A stretch of 64,000 nt of DNA from Metabacillus litoralis. Its GTDB lineage: Bacteria; Bacillota; Bacilli; Bacillales; Bacillaceae. Within the stretch, counting starts at the first letter, position 1. Every line of letters begins with the position of its first letter. The translations under genes and the position numbers were made by a program. Positions 27,331-35,460 of the stretch are shown piece after piece. Under the pieces are notes generated by a model. It did no database searches. It worked only from the letters and a program-made list of their open reading frames with translations, and was not told the DNA's origin. Location: contig NZ_CP033043.1 in NCBI RefSeq assembly GCF_003667825.1, positions 1,427,001-1,491,000 of the forward strand. Reading direction: 5' to 3'.

Positions 27331-29550
27331 TTATGCCATTGCTGGTTCCGACAATGGCATTTCTACGAAAAAAGCTTTAAGGTTATTTGCATTAATAATT
27401 CTCTGTTCAATATCTTTGATGCTATAAGAAGAAACCATGTTGTTTAAGTCATCCACATATTTTTTCCACTCATCATCTAAGTGGTCAGCTGCTGCGTTAA
27501 ATGCAGTCTCTGTATCATCCCAGAACTTATCAATTTCTTTTACAAATTGACCAAATGCATCTTGGGCCGAATATTCCTTAACAATCTTTTTAGCAATACC
27601 TTTTTGCCATCCGCCTGTTGCAAAGGCAAATACTGATAGGCTAACGATAACAGCCAAGGCAATTCCTAATGTTATAGGGCCGCCAAGCGCAGCAACCACC
27701 GAGGCAGCACCAGCTGTTCCTCCAGCTACTGTAATCCCAAGTGCTGACAGAACGCTTACTCCCTTAGCCACTAAGATATATGCTCCTAAATTGCCTAGTG
27801 TTGAAGCCCAGATTGCAAGACCGCCAAATGTAGCTAGACCCGCTAATCCACTGGCAAAAACCTTTACCGTGTTAAAAGGAACTTGGAAACCCTTTAGCTT
27901 ACTTTCAAATTTATTAATTTGAACATTGAAGTTCTTCAGGTATTTATCAATGACTTCATTTAACTCTTCCGAATTTTTCTTTAACACAACTTGCATCTTT
28001 GCTTGAATTTTACTGCTTAGATATCCTGCAAGGCTCTCCATGTCTTGTTTTTTCTTTTTGTACTTTTTCTCTTTAATAATTTCAACAATGTTATCAATCG
28101 AAATAATAGAAGCAAATTCATCCTCAAATTGTTTGATCGAGTCCTTATGCAGCTTCTCTACTTTTTCTAGTACTTCCATTCTAGCTTTTTGGTTTTCTTG
28201 GATTCGTATTGGTTCATTTTTACGAATATCAGCTAGTAATTGTTTATACTTTTCTCTTTCGGAGATAATTCCTTCATATTGCTTTATATCGTTTTCAAGC
28301 AATATTTTTTGGTCTTCAACGTACTTTTGTAACGAGTCCTTTGCATTTTTATTAATAATTGTAGGGAGTTTTTCTAAAAGCTGTTTAACTTCCTTTTCAA
28401 AGTCTTCTCTTAAATAGGGTTTATCTGTTGTATAGGTATAGAATCTATTTCTTAAATCCTTAATCGTATGCTTATACACCGATTGTTCCGCTCGATTTTG
28501 CCAAATTTCTTCAGGAACCTCACTATATAATCTAGTTGCACCAGCGTCTAAAATTCTTTCTAACTCTGTTTTGTTTCCGTTATCAACGGTGTGTGCCTGA
28601 GATGCAACAATAAATAAATTATTAAGAGGACTTAGCTTGTTCTCTTTATTCTCAATAACAGGTAAAGAATTTAAAGTCGTTTTTAAAAATTCAATATCCG
28701 TTCCTCGTAAGAAACCATTAGCAATCGACATATAGATGACAACGTCCGCAATTTCTCTTGATTTCTGTGCTAGGATATCATCGTTCTTTCTATCACCTGT
28801 TCCGAATCCAGGTAAGTCAACAATATCGCATATTTGTAAAATGGAGCTCTCTAGAAAAATTACAGCAGCTGAAGCATCCTCAATATCATATTTATCTCCT
28901 TGACGTGTACCATACTCAGCTAATAAGGATGTTGTTCCACCTGTGATTTTCCATTTTCTACAATAGTTTTCATTAGAAAGCTTTTTAAAATCAAATCCAT
29001 TCTTATCACCTTTAAAAATCCACACTTCATCCTCTATAAAGTCTGGTCGATCATCAATATGTTTAATATGCACGCTTATGGATGTGGTTGGTGTCCATGA
29101 AGTTGGCATTTTATCCATACCTAAAAGAGAATTAATTAATCTGCTCTTTCCAGCGTCAGACATTCCTACTATTGCAACAGACGGCTTAACAATTGTTGAT
29201 TCAATAATTTGTTGTAAGTCATTAACCATTTTTTCATATTTCTCTTCAGATGATAGCTTTATATCTTCAGTTTTCATCTTTATGTAGTCAAGCAATGTCT
29301 TTTTAATAAATGTAGAGGTCTCCCACGTGTTACTTACCTCTAAAGCATTAGGTATAGACTTTTTATATCCTACAAGCTCATCTAAAGATGTACCTGTTGC
29401 TTGAGCTATTTTTAAAAGTATACTGAATTCAATTGCCTCAGGAGTCTTTTCCATTCTAGAAACATAATCCTGCCGAACCCCTATCATCTTCGCAAAGTCA
29501 TCCTGCGTCATCTTTAGTACATTTTGTCGAAAATCCTTCAAATCAAACAT
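27331..29550 (-). CDS. XRE helix-turn-helix fused to dynamin-like GTPase
   Basis: A 739-residue protein with a GGAGGAG site. Residues 1-60 are an XRE-type helix-turn-helix (MTQDDFAKMIGVRQDYVSRM, then LLKIAQATGTSLDELVGY). From about 120 a dynamin-type GTPase follows: P-loop VGMSDAGKSRLINSLLG at 128-144, a switch threonine region TPTTSIS near 153-159 and G3 DLPGFG at 245-250. A clear NKxD is not seen; FIVASQAH is the nearest. Residues ~360-560 are coiled coil and ~565-650 a hydrophobic glycine/alanine-rich paddle (ALGGPITLGIALAVIVSLSV), as in bacterial dynamins that remodel membranes. The XRE part suggests autoregulation of its operon. Bacterial dynamins such as DynA and LeoA act in membrane repair and phage defence. 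Confidence 0.8.
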   Translation of the reverse strand: MFDLKDFRQNVLKMTQDDFAKMIGVRQDYVSRMEKTPEAIEFSILLKIAQATGTSLDELVGYKKSIPNALEVSNTWETSTFIKKTLLDYIKMKTEDIKLSSEEKYEKMVNDLQQIIESTIVKPSVAIVGMSDAGKSRLINSLLGMDKMPTSWTPTTSISVHIKHIDDRPDFIEDEVWIFKGDKNGFDFKKLSNENYCRKWKITGGTTSLLAEYGTRQGDKYDIEDASAAVIFLESSILQICDIVDLPGFGTGDRKNDDILAQKSREIADVVIYMSIANGFLRGTDIEFLKTTLNSLPVIENKENKLSPLNNLFIVASQAHTVDNGNKTELERILDAGATRLYSEVPEEIWQNRAEQSVYKHTIKDLRNRFYTYTTDKPYLREDFEKEVKQLLEKLPTIINKNAKDSLQKYVEDQKILLENDIKQYEGIISEREKYKQLLADIRKNEPIRIQENQKARMEVLEKVEKLHKDSIKQFEDEFASIISIDNIVEIIKEKKYKKKKQDMESLAGYLSSKIQAKMQVVLKKNSEELNEVIDKYLKNFNVQINKFESKLKGFQVPFNTVKVFASGLAGLATFGGLAIWASTLGNLGAYILVAKGVSVLSALGITVAGGTAGAASVVAALGGPITLGIALAVIVSLSVFAFATGGWQKGIAKKIVKEYSAQDAFGQFVKEIDKFWDDTETAFNAAADHLDDEWKKYVDDLNNMVSSYSIKDIEQRIINANNLKAFFVEMPLSEPAMA

Positions 29551-29594
29551 TGTTCTCCTCCTACTAAATATTAAAATAATATGTATATACTGGA

Positions 29595-29623
29595 ATAATA
29601 AACCAATTTACTATTAACGTCAA
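29595..29623 (-). promoter_or_regulatory. Sigma-A-type promoter of the GTPase operon
   Basis: Reading the minus strand, TTGACG (29623-29618) and TATTAT (29600-29595) are separated by 17 bases, a near-consensus pair 45-73 bases upstream of the GTPase start. Confidence 0.75.
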
Positions 29624-29625
29624 AT

Positions 29626-29649
29626 AAAATATGCAAATTTGCATATTTT
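29626..29649. promoter_or_regulatory. 24-bp perfect palindrome beside the -35 box (candidate operator)
   Basis: Half-site AAAATATGCAAA meets its exact complement, with the centre at 29637/29638. It ends two bases before the -35 box of the GTPase operon. The downstream protein carries an XRE DNA-binding domain, so autoregulation at this site is a reasonable inference. Confidence 0.6.
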
Positions 29650-30130
29650 TTTCTAAAAAAGTAAACATAAGGGGAAAGCGTTGACAGTTCTCCTGTTTCC
29701 TCTTCACTAAACTACTGAAAAAATCAGAGGGGGGTTCTAAATAACCTGCCATATTGTTAGCTTGTAAGTACGTTATTATTATAGACCCATCTAAAGATGA
29801 AAATTGCTTGCTACGCAGTAATTGTCTACTACGCATTAAAGAATGGCAATTTTCTTATTTAGATTATTGTCCGTTAGTTTAGTCAGAAAATGATACCAAA
29901 TTGACTTTTAGTTTTCTTTAACAATACTTCCCCTACAGCATTTGCTTAAGTACTTCTTTAACAAGTCACCTAAAACTAAGATCTTTGCAGAGTAATAGAC
30001 TACTGTCCAACAAAGTCTACTACACAACGGAAGGGTTACTCTACAACCTCAAGGTTTTTCCTGTGTAAAAAATGTGTAAAATGATTTCAAAACCTACCTT
30101 TTTCAGGCGTTTTCCCGAAAAACAAGAAAT
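29650..30130. other. Intergenic region between GTPase and nuclease modules
   Basis: About 480 bases. It contains a hairpin (GAAAATTGC at 29799-29807 with GCAATTTTC at 29846-29854) and several copies of a motif like CTACTACGCA/CTACTACACA (near 29810-30030). A 90-codon frame crosses it but lacks support. I see no gene. Confidence 0.4.
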
Positions 30131-30176
30131 ACCTACAAACATTGAAATATCAACGTTTGTAGGTGTTTTATCGTTT
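30131..30176. terminator. Rho-independent terminator
   Basis: Stem ACCTACAAAC/GTTTGTAGGT (30131-30140 with 30155-30164), loop of 14, with T-rich sequence after the right arm on plus. It separates the GTPase operon from the MazG/HNH module. Confidence 0.6.
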
Positions 30177-30203
30177 CTTAACTTAACTCGTTTTCACCTA
30201 AAG

Positions 30204-30230
30204 ATACCGGTGGTCAGGGTCGAACCCCCC
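30204..30230 (-). other. tRNA 3'-end-like fragment (possible attachment-site remnant)
   Basis: On the minus strand GGTTCGACCCTGACCACCGG resembles the T-loop and 3' acceptor arm of a leucine-type tRNA, but the 5' half is absent and the T-stem would not pair with the bases on its other side. Integrative elements that insert at tRNA genes duplicate exactly this end. Inference from resemblance; no complete tRNA is present in the window. Confidence 0.3.
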
Positions 30231-30313
30231 GTTAATTAGTCATTCTCTCATTTATATTCAAAAAATCCTATAACAACAATTAGTTCATCAATCTTATTTT
30301 CACAATAGTCACC

Positions 30314-31201
30314 TTAATATGCTTGTATACCAAATTTAAGTAACTTCTTAGGCAGCACATCATCTAAGTTCTTAATATCATCGTCATTTAACTCTATTAA
30401 ATTAAAACCGTACTTTTGATAAATTTTTATCTTTTCTTGTTTTCTTTCTTTATACTTTTCATCATTTTCTAGTCCCCAAAACTCAATATAAACTTTTCCA
30501 ACAGGTAAGTAAAAGTCACAGTATACATCTTCTTCTACTGGAAGCTTTCTCTCAAAGGCATGTACAATCTCAGACATATACAGCCAATTATCGATTAACA
30601 TTTCAGCTCTTGAGCGTACATAATGTCCATCAGCAGTTCTCAGCTTCGCTTCAAATTTTTCTCTAAACCCTACATTAGTTTGATTATCTTCACTTTTTTC
30701 TTCTGTTGGAGATTCACCCTGTATCTCTTTCAATGACTTAATGATACTTTTTTTTGAAAGAATACTTGGATTCCAGCAAACATATGGAACACCAGTCTTA
30801 TCATACTCATATTGCTCCCCACCCATCAGCTTACCAAGTGGGGTAATTAACCATCCCTTTACACCCTTTTGAACTAACCCAAGCTCAGATAAAATTGGAT
30901 TAATTCTGAATTTGGATATTCCAAAATGATTCCCTAGAGCAGTTGAGGTGAGATGTTTTGTATTATTTTCTCCTGATCTAAAAATGATATCGTTTTTGAA
31001 ATCCTCGGTCCAGGCAATATAAGTCCCGAATTTGGTATGAGATTTCACAATACCACCTTTATCTTTCCCCTTATCTGTTAGTATCCAATTCTCTTCTTCT
31101 CTAGTTACTAATCCATTCTCTGAAAGTAATTTAAAAACTTCCTTTGCAGGTAGTTGTAATTCCTTAGAGAGTGCTGTTGTTGATAAATATTTATTTGTCA
31201 T
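30314..31201 (-). CDS. Two winged helices fused to a Vsr-like restriction-nuclease fold
   Basis: ATG 31201 follows GGGAGATTGAA, giving 295 residues. Residues 1-60 (STTALSKELQLPAKEVFKLL, then LTDKGKDKGG) and 80-140 (STALGNHFGISKFRINPIL, then WLITPLGKLMGGEQ) are two winged-helix modules of the phage antirepressor-like kind. From about 185 comes a nuclease-like domain: RSRAEMLIDNWLYM (Glu), YCDFYLPVGKVYIEFWGL (Asp and Glu, but W replaces the usual Lys) and IKIYQKYGFNLIELND. That matches the Vsr/DUF559-like PD-(D/E)xK fold. It is the third gene of a tight operon with MazG-like and HNH genes, suggesting a nucleic-acid defence role. Confidence 0.65.
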   Translation of the reverse strand: MTNKYLSTTALSKELQLPAKEVFKLLSENGLVTREEENWILTDKGKDKGGIVKSHTKFGTYIAWTEDFKNDIIFRSGENNTKHLTSTALGNHFGISKFRINPILSELGLVQKGVKGWLITPLGKLMGGEQYEYDKTGVPYVCWNPSILSKKSIIKSLKEIQGESPTEEKSEDNQTNVGFREKFEAKLRTADGHYVRSRAEMLIDNWLYMSEIVHAFERKLPVEEDVYCDFYLPVGKVYIEFWGLENDEKYKERKQEKIKIYQKYGFNLIELNDDDIKNLDDVLPKKLLKFGIQAY

Positions 31202-31285
31202 TTCAATCTCCCTGTATATAATATTGTTAATGATATTATCGGTAAAAATCCCAGTTTTTTGAATTAATTTCAAAAATAATTAGTA

Positions 31286-32275
31286 TTATTTTGGCACCCA
31301 TATAGAATCAAACCCATTCTTAATTGAATAATCATACAGCATAATAATCTTTTTTGACTGATAATTATTCATCAGAATATGAATTGTAGAATCCTCTTTT
31401 TTATCCCTTAATGCTTTATTTCTGTCTATTATGTATTCAAGATAGCTTCTGGTTGGTAATTTATCACTTTTAGAACTGTTACATTTATTACATGCTAATA
31501 CAAGATTCCAAATATGATCTGATTGTACGAACGACCAAGGGATAAAGTGATCTACGTGAGTTTCTCTGTTGCTGTCGGTTAACTTCTTGCCACAATAGAA
31601 GCATTCGGCTTGAAAATATGATAAGAGGATTTTTTCGAAAGGTTTTAACGAAGATCGCTTTGCAATGCTCTCTACTTTACCTAACAGATAATTAATACTA
31701 GGAACTTCATTTAGTTGTTCAATCATAGCGGCCATATGGTAATTTGTTAGGTTCACAATAAGCCTTTGATAGTTCAACATAAAAACATGAACTGTAGGGT
31801 TTAGTCTCAAAATCTCTTTTTTATGATCGAATGCATAAAAGCTCTCTCTTGTATCTCCATAAAGAGCTCCATATACATTTTCCTTCATTGTTGTTTTGAT
31901 TTTACTAACTAGTTTCACCTGTAAAGTATCAGGTACCTTATCAAAAACCATTTCAGAGGGAATATCATTTTTGCTTTGTTCCTCTTTAATAATTGAGACA
32001 ACTCGAGCCGTTTTACCTCTGTTCTGGTTTAACAAGTTGTGGTGAACAATTAGGTTCCAGTAGATCTTAGTAAACGAGTAAGCTAGCTGATCATAAGTTA
32101 ATTCAAATTCTTCATTTATTTGATATAAATTTTCTATTAATGCTTTTATAAGTGCATATTTATATGTAGAGGATTTGACTGATTTGCTAGATAATACGAT
32201 TGAGAATATTCTCCAAATATTCTCATCTGTTAAGTATACCTCGTTTAACTCACCTATCTTTAATTTATGACTCAA
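31286..32275 (-). CDS. HNH endonuclease with N-terminal helical domain
   Basis: The ATG at 32290 is followed within 15 bases by GGAGGAGAGGAA and then TTG 32275, so I prefer the TTG, giving 329 residues. The first ~200 residues are helical and unrecognised (DENIWRIFSIVLSSKSVKSS). The C-terminal third is a classic HNH finger: ECFYCGKKLTDSNRETHVDH near 218-237, IPWSFVQSDHIWNLVLACNK and then KCNSSKSDKLP near 265, with two CxxC pairs, the DH of the catalytic strand and the asparagine of the loop. It overlaps the ribosome region of the next gene and begins 17 bases after the MazG-like gene. I take it as the nuclease effector of the module. Confidence 0.8.
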   Translation of the reverse strand: MSHKLKIGELNEVYLTDENIWRIFSIVLSSKSVKSSTYKYALIKALIENLYQINEEFELTYDQLAYSFTKIYWNLIVHHNLLNQNRGKTARVVSIIKEEQSKNDIPSEMVFDKVPDTLQVKLVSKIKTTMKENVYGALYGDTRESFYAFDHKKEILRLNPTVHVFMLNYQRLIVNLTNYHMAAMIEQLNEVPSINYLLGKVESIAKRSSLKPFEKILLSYFQAECFYCGKKLTDSNRETHVDHFIPWSFVQSDHIWNLVLACNKCNSSKSDKLPTRSYLEYIIDRNKALRDKKEDSTIHILMNNYQSKKIIMLYDYSIKNGFDSIWVPK

Positions 32276-32292
32276 TTCCTCTCCTCCCATTT

Positions 32293-32616
32293 CTATTCTT
32301 CTACATCAATTAGAAAAATCTTTTCTTGAAAACCTCCACGTTTTATGTATTTTTCATTACGAATATCTTCAACTTTTTCAAAAATAGAGCCATGAACAGA
32401 AGCTAAGCTATGGAGAATTTCCAAGACATCCGATAATTCCTCTAGAGCATGTTCGTCTGTATCTGCTTCTAGATATTCAGTAATTTCTTCCGTTAATTTA
32501 TTTCTCAACTCTTTAATATATTCAGCTTCACTTAATATTTTTGTTCGGAATTGCTTACCTGTATTTTCTATTATTTCAGGTATTTTATCTCTTACAAGTT
32601 TGTTGTAAACTGCCAT
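32293..32616 (-). CDS. MazG/PRA-PH-like nucleoside triphosphate pyrophosphohydrolase
   Basis: ATG 32616 follows AAAAGAGGGGTTTCT, giving 107 residues. It begins MAVYNKLVRDKIPEIIENTG, the hallmark of this small all-alpha NTP-PPase family, and carries the metal-binding pattern EEITEYLE with EELSDVLEIL. The family hydrolyses (d)NTPs or phosphoribosyl-ATP to the monophosphate and pyrophosphate. It is the first gene of a three-gene operon with two nucleases, so nucleotide depletion or surveillance combined with nucleic-acid cleavage is possible. Such proteins also occur alone as housekeeping enzymes, so the defence link rests on context. Confidence 0.8.
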   Translation of the reverse strand: MAVYNKLVRDKIPEIIENTGKQFRTKILSEAEYIKELRNKLTEEITEYLEADTDEHALEELSDVLEILHSLASVHGSIFEKVEDIRNEKYIKRGGFQEKIFLIDVEE

Positions 32617-33132
32617 AGAAACCCCTCTTTTCATTCTACTCCTTAGTTTGATTTTACTCATAAAAGCTCATTTGTTTAATCTGTTTTAAAACTCTAACAC
32701 TAATATTTATAAAGTTGTAACTCTATTCAAATATAAAAACTTGATCTAGCTCTTTAAAAAAAGTCTCTTTTTCAATTTTAATATATAAAATTTGGTTTAA
32801 ACATAATATTTAGGGATTTTGTCAGAGAAAGTCAATTTATCTTTTAATAGCTATCAATCTAAGGTGATATTTTCCAATAATTTCCCTTTTTAATTTTGAA
32901 TAACTTATCATACTTTTATTTATAATCTATTATTCGTGCTTATAAAATGAATTTTTTTATTCCTACTTAAATCCTTTAATGTCAAGTAATTTAAACAAAA
33001 AAATAACCCTTGTTCAATACAAAGGTCATTTTCAGGATTTTTGCCGATTGTAAACTAGAAAGTGTAAACTATTTTGTTAGATACTTTCATTCTAAGCAAG
33101 AGACTAATAACATCATGCGTATTTGCTATATA
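32617..33132. other. Intergenic region, right end of the island
   Basis: About 515 bases, extremely AT-rich, with no supportable gene. It separates the nuclease operon from the sortase gene and probably marks the right boundary of the accessory island. Confidence 0.4.
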
Positions 33133-33741
33133 TTATCTCACATCAATCAACTCACTCTGAATAATATACCTATGTGGGGCTTTTCCTATAAATTCAAACG
33201 GATAGCAGGTTGAAATGGTGAGAAGAGGTTGTTCTTTTCTTACAATGACGGTTCGATCTTCTTTATTTGTGATAAAGATTTTTCTAATTTGATAAACGTA
33301 AGTACTGCCTTCAAAGTCAATGGATAATGCATCTCCAATTTTGAGTTCACCCATTTCTTCGAATACAGTATCTCGGTGCCCTGATAAAAGGACGTGTCCA
33401 TTTTCATTAGGGAGGACTGTCCATTTGCTTTTATGCATTCCTACCCCTGACTTTAAGGTTTCACTATCCGTTCCTAGGAAGATTGGATACTTATTCTTAA
33501 GAGTTGGTATATGTAATTCCCCTATCTCTTCACCCATTTGTACGTGAGGCTTCCCATTACTTTCATTACTATTTTTTATTTGAATTCCTTCATGATATGT
33601 ATCCTCGTATCCTAGGTATTGATTCAATTCTTCATCGCTCATTTGTTGAATTGCTTGTCTTTGGTGCCACCAATCAACTCCAAAGTAGACAAATTGAGCG
33701 AACCCTAGAAATATCATGACTAGACCAATTTTTCTTTGCAT
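33133..33741 (-). CDS. srtD: Class D sortase
   Basis: ATG 33741 follows GAAGGTGATGAC, giving 202 residues. An N-terminal membrane anchor (residues ~5-22, IGLVMIFLGFAQFVYFGVDW) precedes the extracytoplasmic sortase beta-barrel. The triad is visible: histidine in SGHRDTVF (about residue 120), cysteine in LLTISTCYPF (about 176) and arginine in APHRYIIQ. Class D sortases of Bacillus anchor proteins with LPxTA-type signals. The preceding gene encodes an LPETA protein, so enzyme and substrate are adjacent. Its spacing of 67 bases from that gene suggests one operon. Confidence 0.9.
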   Translation of the reverse strand: MQRKIGLVMIFLGFAQFVYFGVDWWHQRQAIQQMSDEELNQYLGYEDTYHEGIQIKNSNESNGKPHVQMGEEIGELHIPTLKNKYPIFLGTDSETLKSGVGMHKSKWTVLPNENGHVLLSGHRDTVFEEMGELKIGDALSIDFEGSTYVYQIRKIFITNKEDRTVIVRKEQPLLTISTCYPFEFIGKAPHRYIIQSELIDVR

Positions 33742-33808
33742 GTCATCACCTTCAGTCAAGTAAAGGTAGGCGTATAGCCTACCCTTCAATCATTGCATTC
33801 GTTATTTG

Positions 33809-34228
33809 TTAGTCGACCTGTTTTTTTCGTAAAAGAAACAATGCACCAATAGCGGCAGTCATGATACCTAGTGCCATCATGATTGGATTATTTGTTGCTG
33901 TTTCTGGAAGTGTTCCTCCCCCTTGCATTCCCTCACCAATTTGAGTTTCACCTTCATTTGTTTCAGTTCCGCCCTCATTAGCTTGAAGATCTGCTACGTA
34001 TTCGTCGTAATCAGCTTGTGATACTTCACATGGTAAACCATCATTGTCTCTGTCAAGATCATGTGGGTCATTTGTTGCGCTATATCCGTTACTGTGCCAA
34101 AAATCCATTAAGCCTTGAGGGTCGTTAGTGAAATCTGTACAGTTCATATCCTGTGCATGTGTAACTTGGAATCCACTAAAAAGAATACCGAAAGATAGAA
34201 CAGTAAGTGTGATAAGCTTTTTAAGCAA
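33809..34228 (-). CDS. Excalibur-domain surface protein with LPETA sorting signal
   Basis: TTG 34228 with GGAGGAAG upstream; 139 residues. Signal peptide at 1-25 (KLITLTVLSFGILFSGFQVT, then AQDMNCTD). Residues ~27-75 hold an Excalibur calcium-binding motif: CTDF near the start and DLDRDNDGLPCE at its end. A Glu/Gly-rich linker is followed by LPETATNN, a hydrophobic helix and RKKQVD, the standard cell-wall sorting signal, here with LPxTA rather than LPxTG. This fits the class D sortase encoded directly downstream. Excalibur domains often occur in nuclease-like or calcium-dependent surface proteins, but no catalytic domain is present here. Confidence 0.9.
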   Translation of the reverse strand: MLKKLITLTVLSFGILFSGFQVTHAQDMNCTDFTNDPQGLMDFWHSNGYSATNDPHDLDRDNDGLPCEVSQADYDEYVADLQANEGGTETNEGETQIGEGMQGGGTLPETATNNPIMMALGIMTAAIGALFLLRKKQVD

Positions 34229-34260
34229 TTTTTCTTCCTCCTACATTTAAAATATATGTA

Positions 34261-34274
34261 TTGTCTATAGACAA
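34261..34274. promoter_or_regulatory. 14-bp perfect palindrome upstream of the Excalibur gene
   Basis: TTGTCTATAGACAA lies about 33 bases upstream of the TTG start. On the minus strand TTTACA precedes it at a promoter-like distance, so it may overlap a -10 region and act as a repressor site. Confidence 0.5.
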
Positions 34275-34476
34275 CCAAAAATAGCTTTTGTAAAAATCTG
34301 TATTATATGCACTGTTTTTTTAACTGAATTTGGAGGTATTACTGGCTTACTTAAAAGGAGAGATTCAAAACATGATATTTCCCATGAAGAGTCAGTCGTA
34401 CAGAAGCTACTCCCTCTGCTTTTTTCTTGTTTTTAATAGTAATAACAGGAATATGATTTCAAAGGGAGAATGATAA

Positions 34477-34608
34477 AATGTAATAGGTGAATTTAATCCA
34501 GATGCAACGATTGATGCAATAGAATCGGCAACTGGAATCCAAGAGCAAATGTTGAAGGCTCCAGCAATTAAAGAACATAAGTACATTGATTATCAAGGGA
34601 ATAAATGA
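34477..34608 (+). pseudogene. 3' fragment of a Gfo/Idh/MocA-like gene
   Basis: An open stretch with no start codon reads EFNPDATIDAIESATGIQEQ, MLKAPAIKEHKYIDYQGNK and stops at TGA 606-608. The piece resembles the C-terminus of a dehydrogenase of the Gfo/Idh family. It is followed 23 bases later by the ThuA-like gene; the two families are often co-located, so an upstream dehydrogenase gene was probably deleted. Confidence 0.4.
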
Positions 34609-34630
34609 ACTGGTAAGGAGGATATAAACG

Positions 34631-35275
34631 TTGGTAAATATAGTAGCACTACTAGGAGATTATTGGCACGATGCTGATGAGGCCAAGGCTGGTCTAGAAG
34701 CAGCAATTGAACGCTTAGGAAACAAGAACGTAAATCTTCACTACATTACGCATGAAGAAGTATCAAAGGTCCTCGATGAAAAGCCAGACTTATTCATCAA
34801 TGCTAAAATGGATCAATTAAATCCCCAAAATGTACACGTGTACACTTGGCTAACGGATGAATTGGATAAAAAGATTGTTAAGTATGTGGAGGATGGTGGA
34901 AATGTCTTAGCATGGCATGCTGGATTAGCTGGATATGATCCTGATAGCGACTACATTCAAATGCTACGCGGATATTTTGACTATCACCCACCAGGACTTC
35001 AGGATGTTACCTACATGTTGAAGGAAAATGAAAAAAGTGGAGAAAATACTTTTTCCCTTTCCGATGAGCAGTATTTTGTCCACTGTGATGTAGCAAATAC
35101 AGAAATTGACCTTTGGAGTACAGGTGTAGATGGCGATTCGATCGCAGGCTGGAAGCATTCCTATGGAAAAGGAAAGGTATGCTGTTTTACTCCTGCTCAT
35201 ACGAAAGATGGGATGTTGAATGAAAACGTCTCAAGATTATTAGCCGACAGAATTAATTGGACGATCTCTAAATAA
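34631..35275 (+). CDS. ThuA-like domain protein
   Basis: TTG 34631 follows AAGGAGGATATAAACG, giving 214 residues. It has the glutamine-amidotransferase-like (ThuA) fold: VNIVALLGDYWHDADEAKAG at the start, then GGNVLAWHAGLAGYDPDSDY and GWKHSYGKGKVCCFTPAHTK at the end. ThuA family members take part in sugar utilisation, often beside Gfo/Idh dehydrogenases, but the substrate is not predictable. There is no signal peptide, so it acts in the cytoplasm. Its former neighbour appears to be the fragment at 34477-34608. A terminator at 35415-35451 lies downstream. Confidence 0.75.
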   Translation: MVNIVALLGDYWHDADEAKAGLEAAIERLGNKNVNLHYITHEEVSKVLDEKPDLFINAKMDQLNPQNVHVYTWLTDELDKKIVKYVEDGGNVLAWHAGLAGYDPDSDYIQMLRGYFDYHPPGLQDVTYMLKENEKSGENTFSLSDEQYFVHCDVANTEIDLWSTGVDGDSIAGWKHSYGKGKVCCFTPAHTKDGMLNENVSRLLADRINWTISK

Positions 35276-35414
35276 ATAATTGAACGAAGAATTCTCCCTC
35301 CACCCAAAATTCAAATATGAAGTGGCTTATACTTTATACAGAAATACAAATGTATCATAAAATATTTTAAAAGATAATAATCTTTTTAGAATAAGAATTA
35401 ATGAACCTAAAAGA

Positions 35415-35451
35415 AATAGAGGAGCTGCTAAATACTTGCAGCTCCTCTATT
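35415..35451. terminator. Bidirectional terminator between convergent genes
   Basis: A perfect 14-bp stem (AATAGAGGAGCTGC at 35415-35428 with its complement at 35438-35451) and 9-nt loop lies between the ThuA gene (+) and the dioxygenase gene (-). T-tails are weak on plus and moderate on minus. Confidence 0.75.
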
Positions 35452-35460
35452 AATAGTCTG

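Noticed and set aside
29564..29836. 90-codon minus-strand frame upstream of the GTPase gene
   Set aside because: It overlaps the operon promoter and palindrome, has no good ribosome site and its product is low-complexity and hydrophobic at the end.
30204..30230. Complete tRNA gene
   Set aside because: Only the 3' end resembles a tRNA and the T-stem does not pair fully; no anticodon arm upstream.
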